NCBI GenBank assembly: GCA_903813345.2
Contig: CAIIXF020000003.1
Location: forward strand, 5,047,815-5,111,814
Direction of reading: 5' to 3'
Length of the DNA: 64,000 bases
From: Owenia fusiformis
Taxonomy: Eukaryota; Annelida; Polychaeta; Sabellida; Oweniidae
Part shown: positions 27,201-34,400 of the stretch, piece after piece
Numbering within the stretch: position 1 is the stretch's first letter
How the letters are laid out: each line of letters starts with the position of its first letter
Program-made: the position numbers and the translations under genes
Notes under the pieces: generated by a model
What the model saw: the letters and a program-made list of their open reading frames with translations, nothing else
The model's database searches: none
What the model was told of the DNA's origin: nothing

Positions 27201-29279
27201 GATATGGACATAGCTGCTGGTAGATATGGACATAACTGGTAGATATGGACATAGCTGCTGGTAGATATGGACATAGCTGGTAGATATGGACATAGCTGCT
27301 GGAAGATATGGACATAGCTGGTAGATATGGATATAACTGGTAGATATGGACATAACTGGTAGATATGGACATAGCTGCTGGTAGATACGGACATAACTGG
27401 TAGATATGGACATATCTGGTAGATATGGATATAACTGGTAGATATGGACATAGCTGGTAGATATGGACATAGCTGGTAGATATGGATATAACTGGTAGAT
27501 ATGGACATAACTGGTAGATATGGACATAGCTGCTGGTAGATATGGACATAGCTGGTAGATATGGATACAACTGGTAGATATGGACATAACTGGTAGATAT
27601 GGACATAGCTGCTGGTAGATATGGACATAACTGGTAGATATGGACATAGCTGGTAGATATGGACATATCTGGTAGATATGGATATAACTGGTAGATATGG
27701 ACATAGCTGGTAGATATAGACATATCACAATGATTTTGAGGTTCAGTCGCAATTTGTTTATTTAGTAATATTGTTGGGCTAATATATGGCTGATGTCAAA
27801 TATTATACATTTTTCTTGAAATTCATTATCAAGGGAAAATAGGATGACACAATCTGGAGTATTTATCATCATGCGACTTGACAAACCAAAACAATGAAAC
27901 AAACTAAAACTTAAAGGGACCAGAAAGAATAAATGTAGTTTCAAATAACATTTCTCATCATTACACTGATTCATTAATATTTTCAAATTCAAGTAAAACA
28001 GGTATTCTGCATATTAAATTGTCAATAATATTTACATATCTGAACATATATCTCAATTCTTATTTCAGAAAATAAAATTGGATTGTAAGGAAAACAGTGA
28101 TATGCTTTTTTTGAACTATACCTTTTCTTTGTAATTCCTTAAAATATAAAAGGTGAATAGATTTATATCAGTGGAAGGTGAAAATAAGCTCTGGCAGCAA
28201 ACCAAGTAATAATAGTAAAATGAGAACCTATGTAAAATTCAAAAATAATATACATCTTGAAGAATATCACACTACTGAAAATAACTTTGAAAAAAGAAAA
28301 CTACAAAGCTGAGACTCCTTGACCATTCATTAGAGATTGAAGCAGGAAGATACCAAAATAAAAATGTAAATGAACGCAAATGTACAAAATGTTCAGATAA
28401 TTGTGTTGAAGATGAACTGCACTGTGTTATGAGATGCAAATTCTACGAAAGTGAGTGCACTATATTATTAGATAAAATTCAAACATTAAATAAGGACTTT
28501 TCTAACATGACTGGGGAAACAAGTTCCTATACATTATGTCATACAAATCAAATATGGAGGAAGTCCTGCATTTCATTGACATGTGCTTTAAGAAAAGAAA
28601 CCTATAACATCGCAACCATTACAACACAATATCTTTGTAGATTAATGTAACTGTATGAATGTAGTTTGTATAATTGTAGTCTGGCCATGCCCTGATAACA
28701 CATTGGCCGTCCCTTAATAAATTCTAATTATAATTTAAAAAGATTTTTGATTCATAGAGATATGCTGCTTAAAGAAGCAATAGACTTTAAGATGATGGGT
28801 GAAATAGATACTATGGATAGATACAATATAAAATTTTAGTTTTAATTGTACCACCAACATAATGGTGGACTGATCTAGGTGGGCTAACAATCAATCAATG
28901 CTCCCATGAGTTCACTGTGCAAGCCAAAAGAACATTCAAATAGAGAGTGGATTAATTGCGAGACACCATACATGATACAAACAGATACCTTACCTGTGAA
29001 AATCCCCATCTCTCTCTTCTAGATGTACAAGTGTTTCTTCCATATCCTCCACACTGTTAGCATCTTGAAGATAGCCCTTTGTACTCAATAGTAACTGTTT
29101 AACACCTTTAATCAGGGCATCCTCTTGCAATTTCTCTACAGTCTCTGTCATTTTTACTGAATTATGCCTCCATTTGGAATATTGTAGAGGTTTTTGATAG
29201 TTATATTACAATGAAAATACTATTCCCTGTGACTGCTTTTTATCTGATCCATTTCAATACAAACAAGATCATCTGGAAG
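3110..29279 (-). CDS. TBC1D32: TBC1D32 / protein broad-minded (BROMI), N-terminal third, 12 coding exons, 3'-partial
   Basis: Coding exons, in transcript order on the minus strand: 29151-28994, 25465-25307, 24287-24116, 20550-20476, 20259-20134, 19949-19874, 18374-18271, 17036-16975, 14912-14771, 13069-13013, 12567-12471 and 3253-3110. All have GT donors and AG acceptors, phases match at every junction, and they total 1372 nt (about 457 codons). Family recognition rests on several blocks that follow vertebrate BROMI in order: EETLVHLEERDGDFHRYDLV (exons 1-2), SSFNQ (exon 3), YWPQFKKGL (exon 5), LLNEFQKQIPQYWIRFPE (exon 8), VEELIESMLKL and ...LDPQAKWFMTWM (exon 9), then HGHYSRS (exon 10). BROMI is a large (about 1250 aa) ciliary scaffold that works with CCRK/CDK20 in Hedgehog signalling; its C-terminal TBC-like domain would lie left of the window. 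Exon 12 is the least certain: it is phase-compatible with exon 11 but follows a 9.2-kb intron, so an exon may be missing. The gene is head-to-head with TMEM64. Confidence 0.88.
3576..3793. mobile_element. Small TIR element (218 bp, hAT-like ends)
   Basis: The left end CAGTGATCTCCCCAGCA and the right end, whose complement reads CAGTGTTATCCACAGGA, form inverted termini flanked on both sides by CAATT. Inside are repeats of TGCACCCACCTGAAAA. The CAGTG...CAG ends resemble hAT MITEs. Confidence 0.65.
3800..4730. other. No recognisable features
   Basis: AT-rich sequence within the long TBC1D32 intron 11. A second GTCACCACTTCTGGTGGTGA block (3951-3970) is the only repeat I recognise. Confidence 0.5.
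4730..6440. repeat. Left half of a large fold-back repeat complex
   Basis: 4760-5045 contains degenerate units with TGATTTCTGGGCAC-type cores. 5225-5260 and 5795-5835 are inverted (AATTATTGTTAAGTTGCA and complement). 5290-5650 has a direct copy at 11090-11480. 5940-6190 has an inverted counterpart at 11740-11940 (AAAGGGAATGCGAAGTTT and complement). Confidence 0.7.
6709..7265. repeat. TACGG-rich repetitive segment
   Basis: A stretch unusually dense in TACGG/CCGTA words between AT-rich flanks, bounded by CACGTCACATTTTT and AGCAAATGTGACTG. It resembles the internal structure of the elements at 39.1 and 41.1-41.8 kb. The open frame at 7036-7257 has no gene support. Confidence 0.45.
7266..8169. 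other. No recognisable features
   Basis: AT-rich intronic sequence. I see no repeats, splice-flanked exons or RNA motifs. Confidence 0.5.
8170..9240. repeat. About 345-bp direct repeats with an inverted relative at 10700-10960
   Basis: The block AATGTCCCATTTGGCATGGA ... TTTTTCAAAATGGCCGCCAA ... GGTGTCAAAAATACA recurs at about 8220, 8568 and, decayed, 8870 and 9060. An inverted partial copy lies at 10700-10960, making a loose palindrome inside TBC1D32 intron 11. Confidence 0.75.
9246..9655. repeat. Dispersed repeat, about 0.4 kb (copy 1 of 3)
   Basis: The sequence with CAGATGCAAGTAATTCGGGT, GAAATAACATTTCAGGGTAT and AAGTTCCCTTAAACTTGAAT recurs at 25500-25740 and 45838-46270. Confidence 0.8.
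11060..12390. repeat. Right half of the fold-back complex, with G- and C-runs
   Basis: 11090-11480 is a direct copy of 5290-5650, 11740-11940 is inverted to 5940-6190, and 11980-12310 repeats the TTTCTGGGCAC units of 4760-5045. At 12333-12375 a G10 run and a C12 run are separated by about 25 bp and could pair as a hairpin. Confidence 0.7.
12471..12567 (-). CDS. TBC1D32: TBC1D32 coding exon 11
   Basis: 97 nt, phase 0 in and 1 out. It encodes VIAVIKHCMEFCGSRKVPFD then LMSEASDTPGST. The acceptor is CTCTCAG and the donor GTAAAC. I place it by phase and position; I could not recall a residue-level match in the family. Confidence 0.72.
13013..13069 (-). CDS. TBC1D32: TBC1D32 coding exon 10
   Basis: 57 nt, phase 0 to 0, encoding HGHYSRSILLKNFESCKVV. 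This directly continues exon 9, as HGYYSR follows KKWM in vertebrate BROMI. The acceptor is TTTTCAG and the donor GTAAGA. Confidence 0.88.
13070..14770. other. TBC1D32 intron 9, no firm features
   Basis: AT-rich. The only coding-like segment is a short basic frame at about 13545-13632 (minus), described among the findings. No repeats stand out. Confidence 0.45.
14771..14912 (-). CDS. TBC1D32: TBC1D32 coding exon 9
   Basis: 142 nt, phase 2 in and 0 out. It encodes (R)FVEELIESMLKLIEITYK, then MMPLHFLAVLDPQAKWFMTWM. This is among the best family matches in the window (vertebrate: EEIVES-LSLL ... YFFALVDIKALWFKKWM). The donor GTAAGC is at 14770. Confidence 0.9.
15165..16935. mobile_element. 1.77-kb element with about 420-bp inverted arms
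   Basis: The left arm 15165-15582 (CACACCCGGTGATCGTGAAA ... GGGACGGAGGGGGG) is complementary along its length to 16500-16935 (CTCCCCCCTCCGTCCC ... TTTCACGATCACCGGGTGTG). The unique centre of about 0.9 kb carries a three-copy 65-70-bp tandem repeat. Arms are about 95% alike, so insertion or duplication is recent. It lies in TBC1D32 intron 8. No transposase frame is visible. Confidence 0.85.
15848..16062. repeat. 65-70-bp tandem repeat, about 3 copies
   Basis: The unit TTACAATAAATACATATATT GCACTAAATGTGAATTGCAA recurs at about 15852, 15914 and 15979, then decays. It is in the centre of the 1.77-kb inverted-repeat element. Confidence 0.85.
16975..17036 (-). CDS. TBC1D32: TBC1D32 coding exon 8 (acceptor inside a minisatellite)
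   Basis: 62 nt, phase 0 in and 2 out, encoding FRLLNEFQKQIPQYWIRFPE plus the first two bases of R. This corresponds to the BROMI block LLNEYQKEAPSFWIRHPEK. The acceptor (TATTTCAG then TTCC) is the same sequence as the 33-bp unit of the tandem array that starts here and runs to 18215, so the splice site appears to be the end of the array itself. Confidence 0.87.
17031..18215. repeat. 33-bp minisatellite, about 35 copies
   Basis: The unit (plus) is GAATGGAACTGAAATACATG followed by TTCAATGAACAAT. Because 33 is divisible by three and the unit lacks stops in several frames, long minus-strand frames (repeating NMYFSSIHCSL) appear; they are not genes. The array abuts exon 8 of TBC1D32, and every unit carries an acceptor-like TATTTCAG on the minus strand. 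Confidence 0.96.
18271..18374 (-). CDS. TBC1D32: TBC1D32 coding exon 7
   Basis: 104 nt, phase 1 in and 0 out. It encodes (V)DYLIGQFQPPKSYIPKVKN then GLDINKADTVKLLKV, matching 'YLevyF...p.l..GvDit.p.v..LLK' of BROMI. The donor is GTGAGT. A longer open frame overlaps in another phase and is not the real frame. Confidence 0.84.
18631..19664 (-). mobile_element. Tc1/mariner-type DNA transposon remnant (1.03 kb)
   Basis: The left end CAGGGCGTTCAATAAGTATT and the right end with complementary TTGAACTTATTG-type sequence form about 80-bp inverted termini (shared GCTAATTTTGCTAT and TTCATGAAACTT), with TA beside the left end. A minus-strand fragment reads FKNVDHNRQQLCIDAKGAYF EHLMKL, like the C-terminal end of mariner-superfamily transposases. 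Several stops interrupt it. It lies in TBC1D32 intron 6. Confidence 0.75.
19874..19949 (-). CDS. TBC1D32: TBC1D32 coding exon 6
   Basis: 76 nt, phase 0 in and 1 out, with a GTGAGT donor at 19873-19868. It encodes SLSMTFCAKAFASCSPSTKE then VFFLL, matching the BROMI segment with the spacing 'F-AqtFtlSP---TKEiy--L'. A plus-strand ORF overlaps it, but that is a shadow. Confidence 0.8.
20134..20259 (-). CDS. TBC1D32: TBC1D32 coding exon 5
   Basis: 126 nt, phase 0 to 0. It encodes NRIEGLISLVKASSADILCS followed by DYWPQFKKGLMHALEDDDIK-IS. The pattern 'A-sDiL-c-yWP-f---L---L-D-D' is conserved with vertebrate BROMI. The donor is GTAAGG. Confidence 0.87.
20476..20550 (-). CDS. TBC1D32: TBC1D32 coding exon 4
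   Basis: 75 nt, phase 0 to 0, encoding SSFVFPNQEHFQHIAENLEK then SNFPE. The acceptor AG is at 20552-20551 and the GTAAG donor at 20475-20471. It corresponds to the 'FSQGQLQQIADKL' region of the vertebrate protein. Confidence 0.84.
20551..22307. other. TBC1D32 intron 3 (part), nothing recognised
   Basis: AT-rich intronic DNA without splice-flanked open frames or obvious repeats. Confidence 0.5.
22308..23370. repeat. Fold-back repeat with about 110-bp arms
   Basis: GTATGGCAAGTGATTTTAGA CAGTCATATCTTT ... TTTCTGGGCATAAATACAGT at 22308-22420 is inverted at 23251-23370. A third, weaker pair flanks 23575-23945. The frame at 22934-23269 (minus) inside it has no family match; similar sequence occurs around 31650 (TCGGATTGAGTCACATGCAC). 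Confidence 0.75.
23641..23776. repeat. 40-bp tandem repeat, 3.3 copies
   Basis: The unit contains CTACATGTCTCATCAGGGTA then ATATGTATGCCTCATAAAT, nearly identical between copies. Confidence 0.93.
24116..24287 (-). CDS. TBC1D32: TBC1D32 coding exon 3
   Basis: 172 nt, phase 2 in and 0 out. It encodes QRKEMSGNLKQNVQWAVQYL and continues to a serine-rich end, GESSFGSSFNQ. The donor GTAAG is at 24115-24111. A fold-back repeat arm begins about 40 bp upstream of its acceptor. Confidence 0.87.
24325..24905. repeat. Fold-back repeat next to TBC1D32 exon 3
   Basis: The left arm 24325-24485 (AATCAGGGGAGTTTTTTCAA ... GATTGCACCATATAATCCC) is complementary to 24768-24905. The left arm ends about 40 bp from the exon 3 acceptor. 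Confidence 0.8.
25307..25465 (-). CDS. TBC1D32: TBC1D32 coding exon 2
   Basis: 159 nt, phase 2 in and phase 2 out, with a GTAAG donor at 25306-25302 and an AG acceptor at 25467-25466. It encodes YDLVKGLRAQVEESLGPLID and continues to KLIHSQ, matching the BROMI segment that follows the LEE-D-NFH motif. Confidence 0.87.
25500..25740. repeat. Dispersed repeat (copy 2 of 3)
   Basis: It begins CAGATGCGAGTAGGTAGTTA and continues with the GGTATTA-AAAGTTCCCTTAAA block. It lies in TBC1D32 intron 1, just beside the 1.9-kb minisatellite. Confidence 0.8.
25798..27726. repeat. 1.93-kb minisatellite of 19- and 22-bp units with higher-order structure
   Basis: Units are CTGGTAGATATGGACATAG (19) and the 22-bp form with an extra CTG. 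From about 26180 to 26970 a roughly 125-bp higher-order block (with ATGGACTATGGACATAG and a TAGACATAG variant) repeats about six times. Minus-strand open frames exist in all three phases (MSISTSSYVHIYQQLCPYLP); they are repeat artefacts. It lies in TBC1D32 intron 1. Confidence 0.96.
28314..28735 (+). mobile_element. Non-LTR retrotransposon 3' end (C-terminal zinc-knuckle region of RT)
   Basis: The plus-strand frame reads AGRYQNKNVNERKCTKCSDN, then CVEDELHCVMRCKFYESE and runs to a stop at 28650. The C-x2-C ... EDE-H-x3-C-x2-Y spacing is typical of the tail of jockey/CR1/L2-type LINE reverse transcriptases. It is followed by a LINE-like 3'UTR (GGCCATGCCC...TTGGCCGTCCC) and an AT-rich tail. The copy is 5'-truncated and sits in TBC1D32 intron 1. 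Confidence 0.7.
28994..29279 (-). CDS. TBC1D32: TBC1D32 first coding exon (ATG at 29151) with 5'UTR part
   Basis: The acceptor (CAG, minus) lies at 29282-29280 after a T-rich tract, and the donor GTAAG is at 28993-28989. The ATG at 29151 opens 158 nt of coding sequence (MTETVEKLQEDALIKG..., ending FHR) in phase 2. The segment 29152-29279 is probably 5'UTR; it holds two short upstream ORFs that stop before the main start. The residues from EDMEETLVHLEE onward fit the vertebrate BROMI N-terminus. Confidence 0.82.
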
Positions 29280-30606
29280 CTGAAAATAAATGTTGTATAC
29301 ACATAGATGGCAGAAATATAAATAGGAAATAAAATAAAAATTCTGATATCTGTGTGTATACATGTATGTGGGCAAGACTAAAAAAAATAGTCTGAATTTC
29401 AAAAAATTTCAGACTAGAGAGTCTATAGTAGACTATATCTTACTGAACACAGCTGGCTCAAAAGCCAGCTGACACACCGTTAGAATATACCGGCGTGTGA
29501 AGCGTTTTTCCCCAACTTCCAGCTGGTGCGCTGGCATAAGTAACGGTATTTAGGAAGATAATTGAATATTACTTGCCCTTTTTTTGGCGCGTGGTGTCAA
29601 CAAGTTCTATTTGTTGTGTAATTTGCAGTTTAATTGGAGAAATTTCTGTTCCGGCGCGCACCATTCTTAATTTTTTGCGCATGCGCTCAATTTATTCTCT
29701 TCATTGCAATGCCAACGGAAGTTCCCAGAGCTGACTTTTTTCAGAGCTGACAGAAGTCAGCTCGGTAGAGTAAACTATATCCTATTTTTACTTAGGTCCA
29801 AAGCCTTCTCTATATTCCGGCTTTGAGGAGGAAGATTGAGCTGCCTTAGTATTATAAATATTGTAAATCATTGTGTCACACGCACAGTAAATATGGCAAA
29901 CTAATATGAAATATACCTTTATGTATAGATTTGAATAACACCAGCTCACATCCCCGTCTGAATCTATTGTTATATTTGATTTCTTTAAGCGAGAATAATT
30001 TCAAATGTTATTCACGTCCAGAACCGGAAGCCATTTTTAGCTACAGCGAGAAAATTTCACCATGTGTTGAAACTCCGAAATGAAATTTTGAAATATCTAA
30101 ATCCAGACAAGCAACGCTTCATCCTAAATATGATTAATATTCTTAAAAATATTTATAAAATTTATTAAAAATGAGTTCTAGGTGCGTGTAGGTGCGTGTA
30201 GCACAGTACATACGAAATCAATGAAGTTTCGTCTAGCTGTAAGCTAGAGACTCGAGTAATCCTATTTAGTCTGATGTTGGATACATACTAGAGTCTATAG
30301 TCTAGTGTTCGGACTGTAACAGCTACATGTCACAGAGAACTACATATGATTTGTATCGTTTTAATGTTTATTTCTTCTAGAATTATAAGCCTACACTGGG
30401 ACTTACTATATTTGCACATAGCCACCTTTAGATAGATCTCTCAAGATAATCTAGCTTTGTGCTCACTGTAAGTAAACCGGGACATCTCTATCATCTATAT
30501 TGATTGTTCAGATGTCTCATGGACTACTACACTAAAAGATTACAATATAATCATAATATTGTACCAAACAGTTTATTCTAATTTCAAATAATTGTGCGTT
30601 ATTTAC

Positions 30607-30680
30607 CTGAAAAGTATATTCCAGCAACTTTGTTTACAACACTGTCCGCCATGTTGAATTACTGCTAGGTACTTGTCACG
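30607..30680 (-). other. Probable TBC1D32 non-coding exon 1 / upstream short ORF
   Basis: Reading minus, CAACATGGCGGACAG at 30656-30642 looks like a TSS-proximal YY1-type ATG context. It is followed by 46 nt of open frame (MADSVVNKVAGIYFS) to a GTAAAT donor at 30606. Joined to the acceptor at 29279, the frame stops after three more codons. This is therefore more likely a 5'UTR exon carrying a short upstream ORF than the protein N-terminus. The 5' boundary is approximate. Confidence 0.5.
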
Positions 30681-30829
30681 TGACCTAAATCGCGGCGTAA
30701 CCTGGCAGAGAATGCCACTGTGGACTTTTGTCAACAAACCAGATCTACATTATAGGCTAATGTGATAAAATTCGGGATTACGGATGTGAAATATGGAGAG
30801 GTGGCAGAGGTACAACGAAGCTAACGTTA
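30653..30829. promoter_or_regulatory. Bidirectional promoter between TBC1D32 and TMEM64
   Basis: About 170 bp separate the minus-strand exon 1 from the plus-strand TMEM64 start. The interval is locally CpG-rich and contains the perfect 10-bp palindrome GTCACGTGAC at 30675-30684, an E-box identical to the CLEAR/TFEB-USF consensus. A YY1-like AACATGGCGG lies on the minus side at about 30646-30655. Divergent starts at this distance imply shared control; that is inference. Confidence 0.55.
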
Positions 30830-31438
30830 TTGATATTAAGGTTAAATATTCAACGAAGTCATCACAAGAAAGATCTACTTACGAAAACAATGTTGGGAAG
30901 ACAGTCAAAATTTGATCGAATTTTTTCCGAAACAGCAACTCAGGAATTGCAGCTGGAAGAATGTCCAGTTGCATTGGCAGAAGTTGGAAAGCAACCAAAC
31001 TGTTTCAGGATATCTCTTACATCATCTCTAGTCATTGCTGTAGTGTGTGTTACTCTTGTCATATGTCATGAATATGTTGCCCAGCTTTTGTACTGGATGG
31101 AATCAATATATCCTGCTGCAAGCTGTGCAATATTTCTATTTTTAGTCATCATTGTCTCATTCCCAATGACGTGGGGATACCTTTTACTCAACATAGCCTC
31201 AGGATATTTATATGGACCAATTTACGGTTTGTTTTTAGTCTCCACATCAGCTGTTTGTGGCATTCTAGTGTCAGATCTGATCATTCGAAAATGTTTATCA
31301 GAGCTTGTTGCAGCAAATTTGAAGAATGAGAGCCTTTTAGCTTTGCTGAGAGTTGTGGAGGGTCACCAGGGATTCAAGGTGGTTGCCTTAGCCAGACTAA
31401 CTCCTATTCCATTTGGGTTACAGAATGGAGTATTTGCG
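30830..31438 (+). CDS. TMEM64: TMEM64 exon 1
   Basis: 609 nt, ending TTT GCG before the donor GTATGT, phase 0 out. It carries most of the VTT domain, including SFPMTWGYLLLNIASGYLYG and the VARLTPIPFG-type signature. Open reading continues eight codons into the intron before a stop, so the exon end is set by the donor and the family alignment. Confidence 0.9.
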
Positions 31439-34400
31439 GTATGTATCATTATTATCTGATCAGGTAAATTATACTGTACAGTACTGTATGTGTACAGTGT
31501 ATACATGTACACACTACAGTACATGCATATACATTTTTGGCTCACACAGTGAGCCTATGGGATCGACCAGGCGTCCGTCCGTTGGTCCGTCCGTCCGTCC
31601 GTTGGTCCGTCCGTCCATCCGTCAACATTGACTGCACAAATTAAAACTGCTATTCGGATTGAGTCACATGCACTTTCATTTTATGCATATGGTGGACTGA
31701 TTGCCTTATACTTGATCATTTCTTGCAATGAATTACATCATTACTAGATTTAAGCATTCCCTACATATTGCTCGGTATATGTCAGCTTCATATTTTTACA
31801 GTTTTTGAGATATTTGACATCAAAAACTGTAAAAAAAAGTTATTTTTCAACTTGTATCAATTTGACCAAATTTTTTTTGAAAATCATCTACAAGTTGCCA
31901 GGAGTTCAAATCTGACATTAGTTTTAGGATTTGACCTTTAATTGACCTTCAGTGACCTTCGAAAGGTCAAAAAAGTTGATTTTTCAAATTTATTTTTGGA
32001 TGTAAATTTTGGTCAGCTTAATCACAAAAGACCTTACTGAGCTCTGAATAATAAGTAAAATTTTCAAGGTCAAAGGTCATTAAACTAGGTCACACAACTG
32101 TGCTATCTAAGTTTCTCAAAGTTCGAGACTACAAATCCAAATCAATATTCTTGTTTGAAAGTCAGGATGTACATTCCTCTGAAGGTTCCAAACTGTGTGA
32201 GCACAAGACCGTGGGTCCTATTTTTAAGTATGAATGGGGCTACTATTCCAAAATTTGTCATTTTGAAGAAGCATTGAGATAATAATTGTGGATAGAAGTG
32301 GATGGACCTTCCCTAAGTGGTATAAAAATGGCTGTTTCATGCCAATGTTTGCTTAGTTGCCCAGTTGATATATCGCATGTTATAGATGGTGAAAATATCA
32401 AAGTGGCAGTACTTGGCAGCCTCATGGCTTGGCTTACTTCCTACACAGTTGCTCAACGGATATATTGGCTCAACACTACGTTCAATGGAAGATGTTCTCA
32501 CAGACAATAAAAAGAATTTAATGGGTTACATAATGTTTTCTATACAGGTGAATAGCCATCATCAGACATGTTGCATCTCTGTCTCTAATTTTTTTTATGT
32601 AGTTTCCCGTAATTCACCCAAATTTATCTCGAAGTTGAGTGTGAATTCATTGTTAAACTGTCGGCTCATTTGATCTCTCAAATGAGTGAACTTATAAGTT
32701 AACCTATATTCACTCTATATAAGTTATTCACAGCATATTCATGTTGTAGTTATAGGGAGGTTAAGTTGCATATTTTTAAGAGAACCTGTACGTGAGTGTG
32801 TAATATTTCGACCCTCGGGGATTACTGTCCCACTCTCAATTCACTTTCCCACATACATAATGACAATTATTTTCTGTATACCTTTATACTCAATCAGTCA
32901 AGTAAACACTACAAATGGAAGAACTAATCCACTAGAAGCATAATTATAAAAGTTTGTTATGCAGAATATGGCATATTCATGGTTGTGTGGTATTAGTGAT
33001 ACGGGTGAATATGCCATACTCATCTGTGCCAGTGGTATATGGCATATTCCGCAGGTGAGTGTGCCATATTCCGCAGTTAATATGTGATACATTGATTTCA
33101 GTGAAAACCCGATACTCACCAGCGGAATATGTCATATACCGCAGGTTAAAACACGATACAGAAAGCCTCCATTTGATTGGTCAAAAGAATCGACTCTAAA
33201 TAAAAAAAAACTACGCTGAATTACTAATATTGTTAGCGTTTCGAGTACTAATATATAAATCTTGGATTGATTAAGTAAGTTTATTATGTGTAATTGCTTA
33301 ATGATACTTCTGAAAGTATCAGAAATGTGTAAAATGTGATTGCCAATACAACAACAATAAATAGTCATGATTTTGTAAGTTGTATAATACTTATAGTCTT
33401 TGTCAAGTGTTGATTTGGTTAAAAAAGTCAATCATAAGCTCAAAGAACGTAGGTTCGTTTGTTTATTGAAGTGTGTATTTGCGTGTTACAACACATACAA
33501 AAACGCTCTACTATACCTAACCCCTAGAAATGCATAAGATACTCTGTTTGTCTAATTGTATTGTTTAGTATATTTTTGAAAGTACTTCATCAACATTAAA
33601 CAGTCATCCGATAAACCATTAACAAGGAACAGACAAATAAAACCAATGACATATTCATTACTAATAAGCCAAATGGGTTGCTCATGAACATCAAATGCAA
33701 GGTATAGTAGAGTAATAAAACAACATCAAACAATACAGGTACCACTGGTGAACGTTAATCAGTTGTATTACCCGGGGTTTCACTCCAATATACTTTTTAA
33801 TACTAGTACTTATGTGTCGCCCCAAAGACCCCCTTTTTGAGCATTTTTTCCATGTCAATTTCCTCTCAAGATTGAAGGTTTCCATGTTTAATTCCTCTTC
33901 GACTTATAATTGACTAAAAAATAAACTTTTCTACATGTAGTGATTTGTTCCAGCCCTTAACAACTGATTTAACGATTTTTGTACAATTTTTTTGTAGAAA
34001 GACTGAATTTTTGACATACAGTAAAACCTGAGTTAGTGAACACATCTCTCTAATGAACACCCATCAACTGTGAACGTTTTTATTCGGCAAAACATTTTTC
34101 TCCCATTGACTCCCATGTTAAAGTACAATCCTACAGTGAACACCTACCAACTATGAACAGTGTACACTAAATCCTGGCAACATCAGTTGAATTATCCTGT
34201 CTCTAGTGAACATTGAATCAGATATAAGATTTCTCGCAGATTTTCTGCAACTGCCTTATTATAGTTAAGCAGTTTATGTTTATATTACCTGTCAAAAATA
34301 ATTAAAAGGTCAATTTGAGATCTTGATCTCTTCTATTGAAACAGGTGTGACTAATTATAATTCTTTATAAGCTTTGTTTTTGTAACACAGGATATGTGTC

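Noticed and set aside
25702-27752. Minus-strand frames up to 462 codons (YVHIYQQLCPYLP repeats)
   Set aside because: Product of the 19/22-bp minisatellite; open in all three phases, which argues against coding selection.
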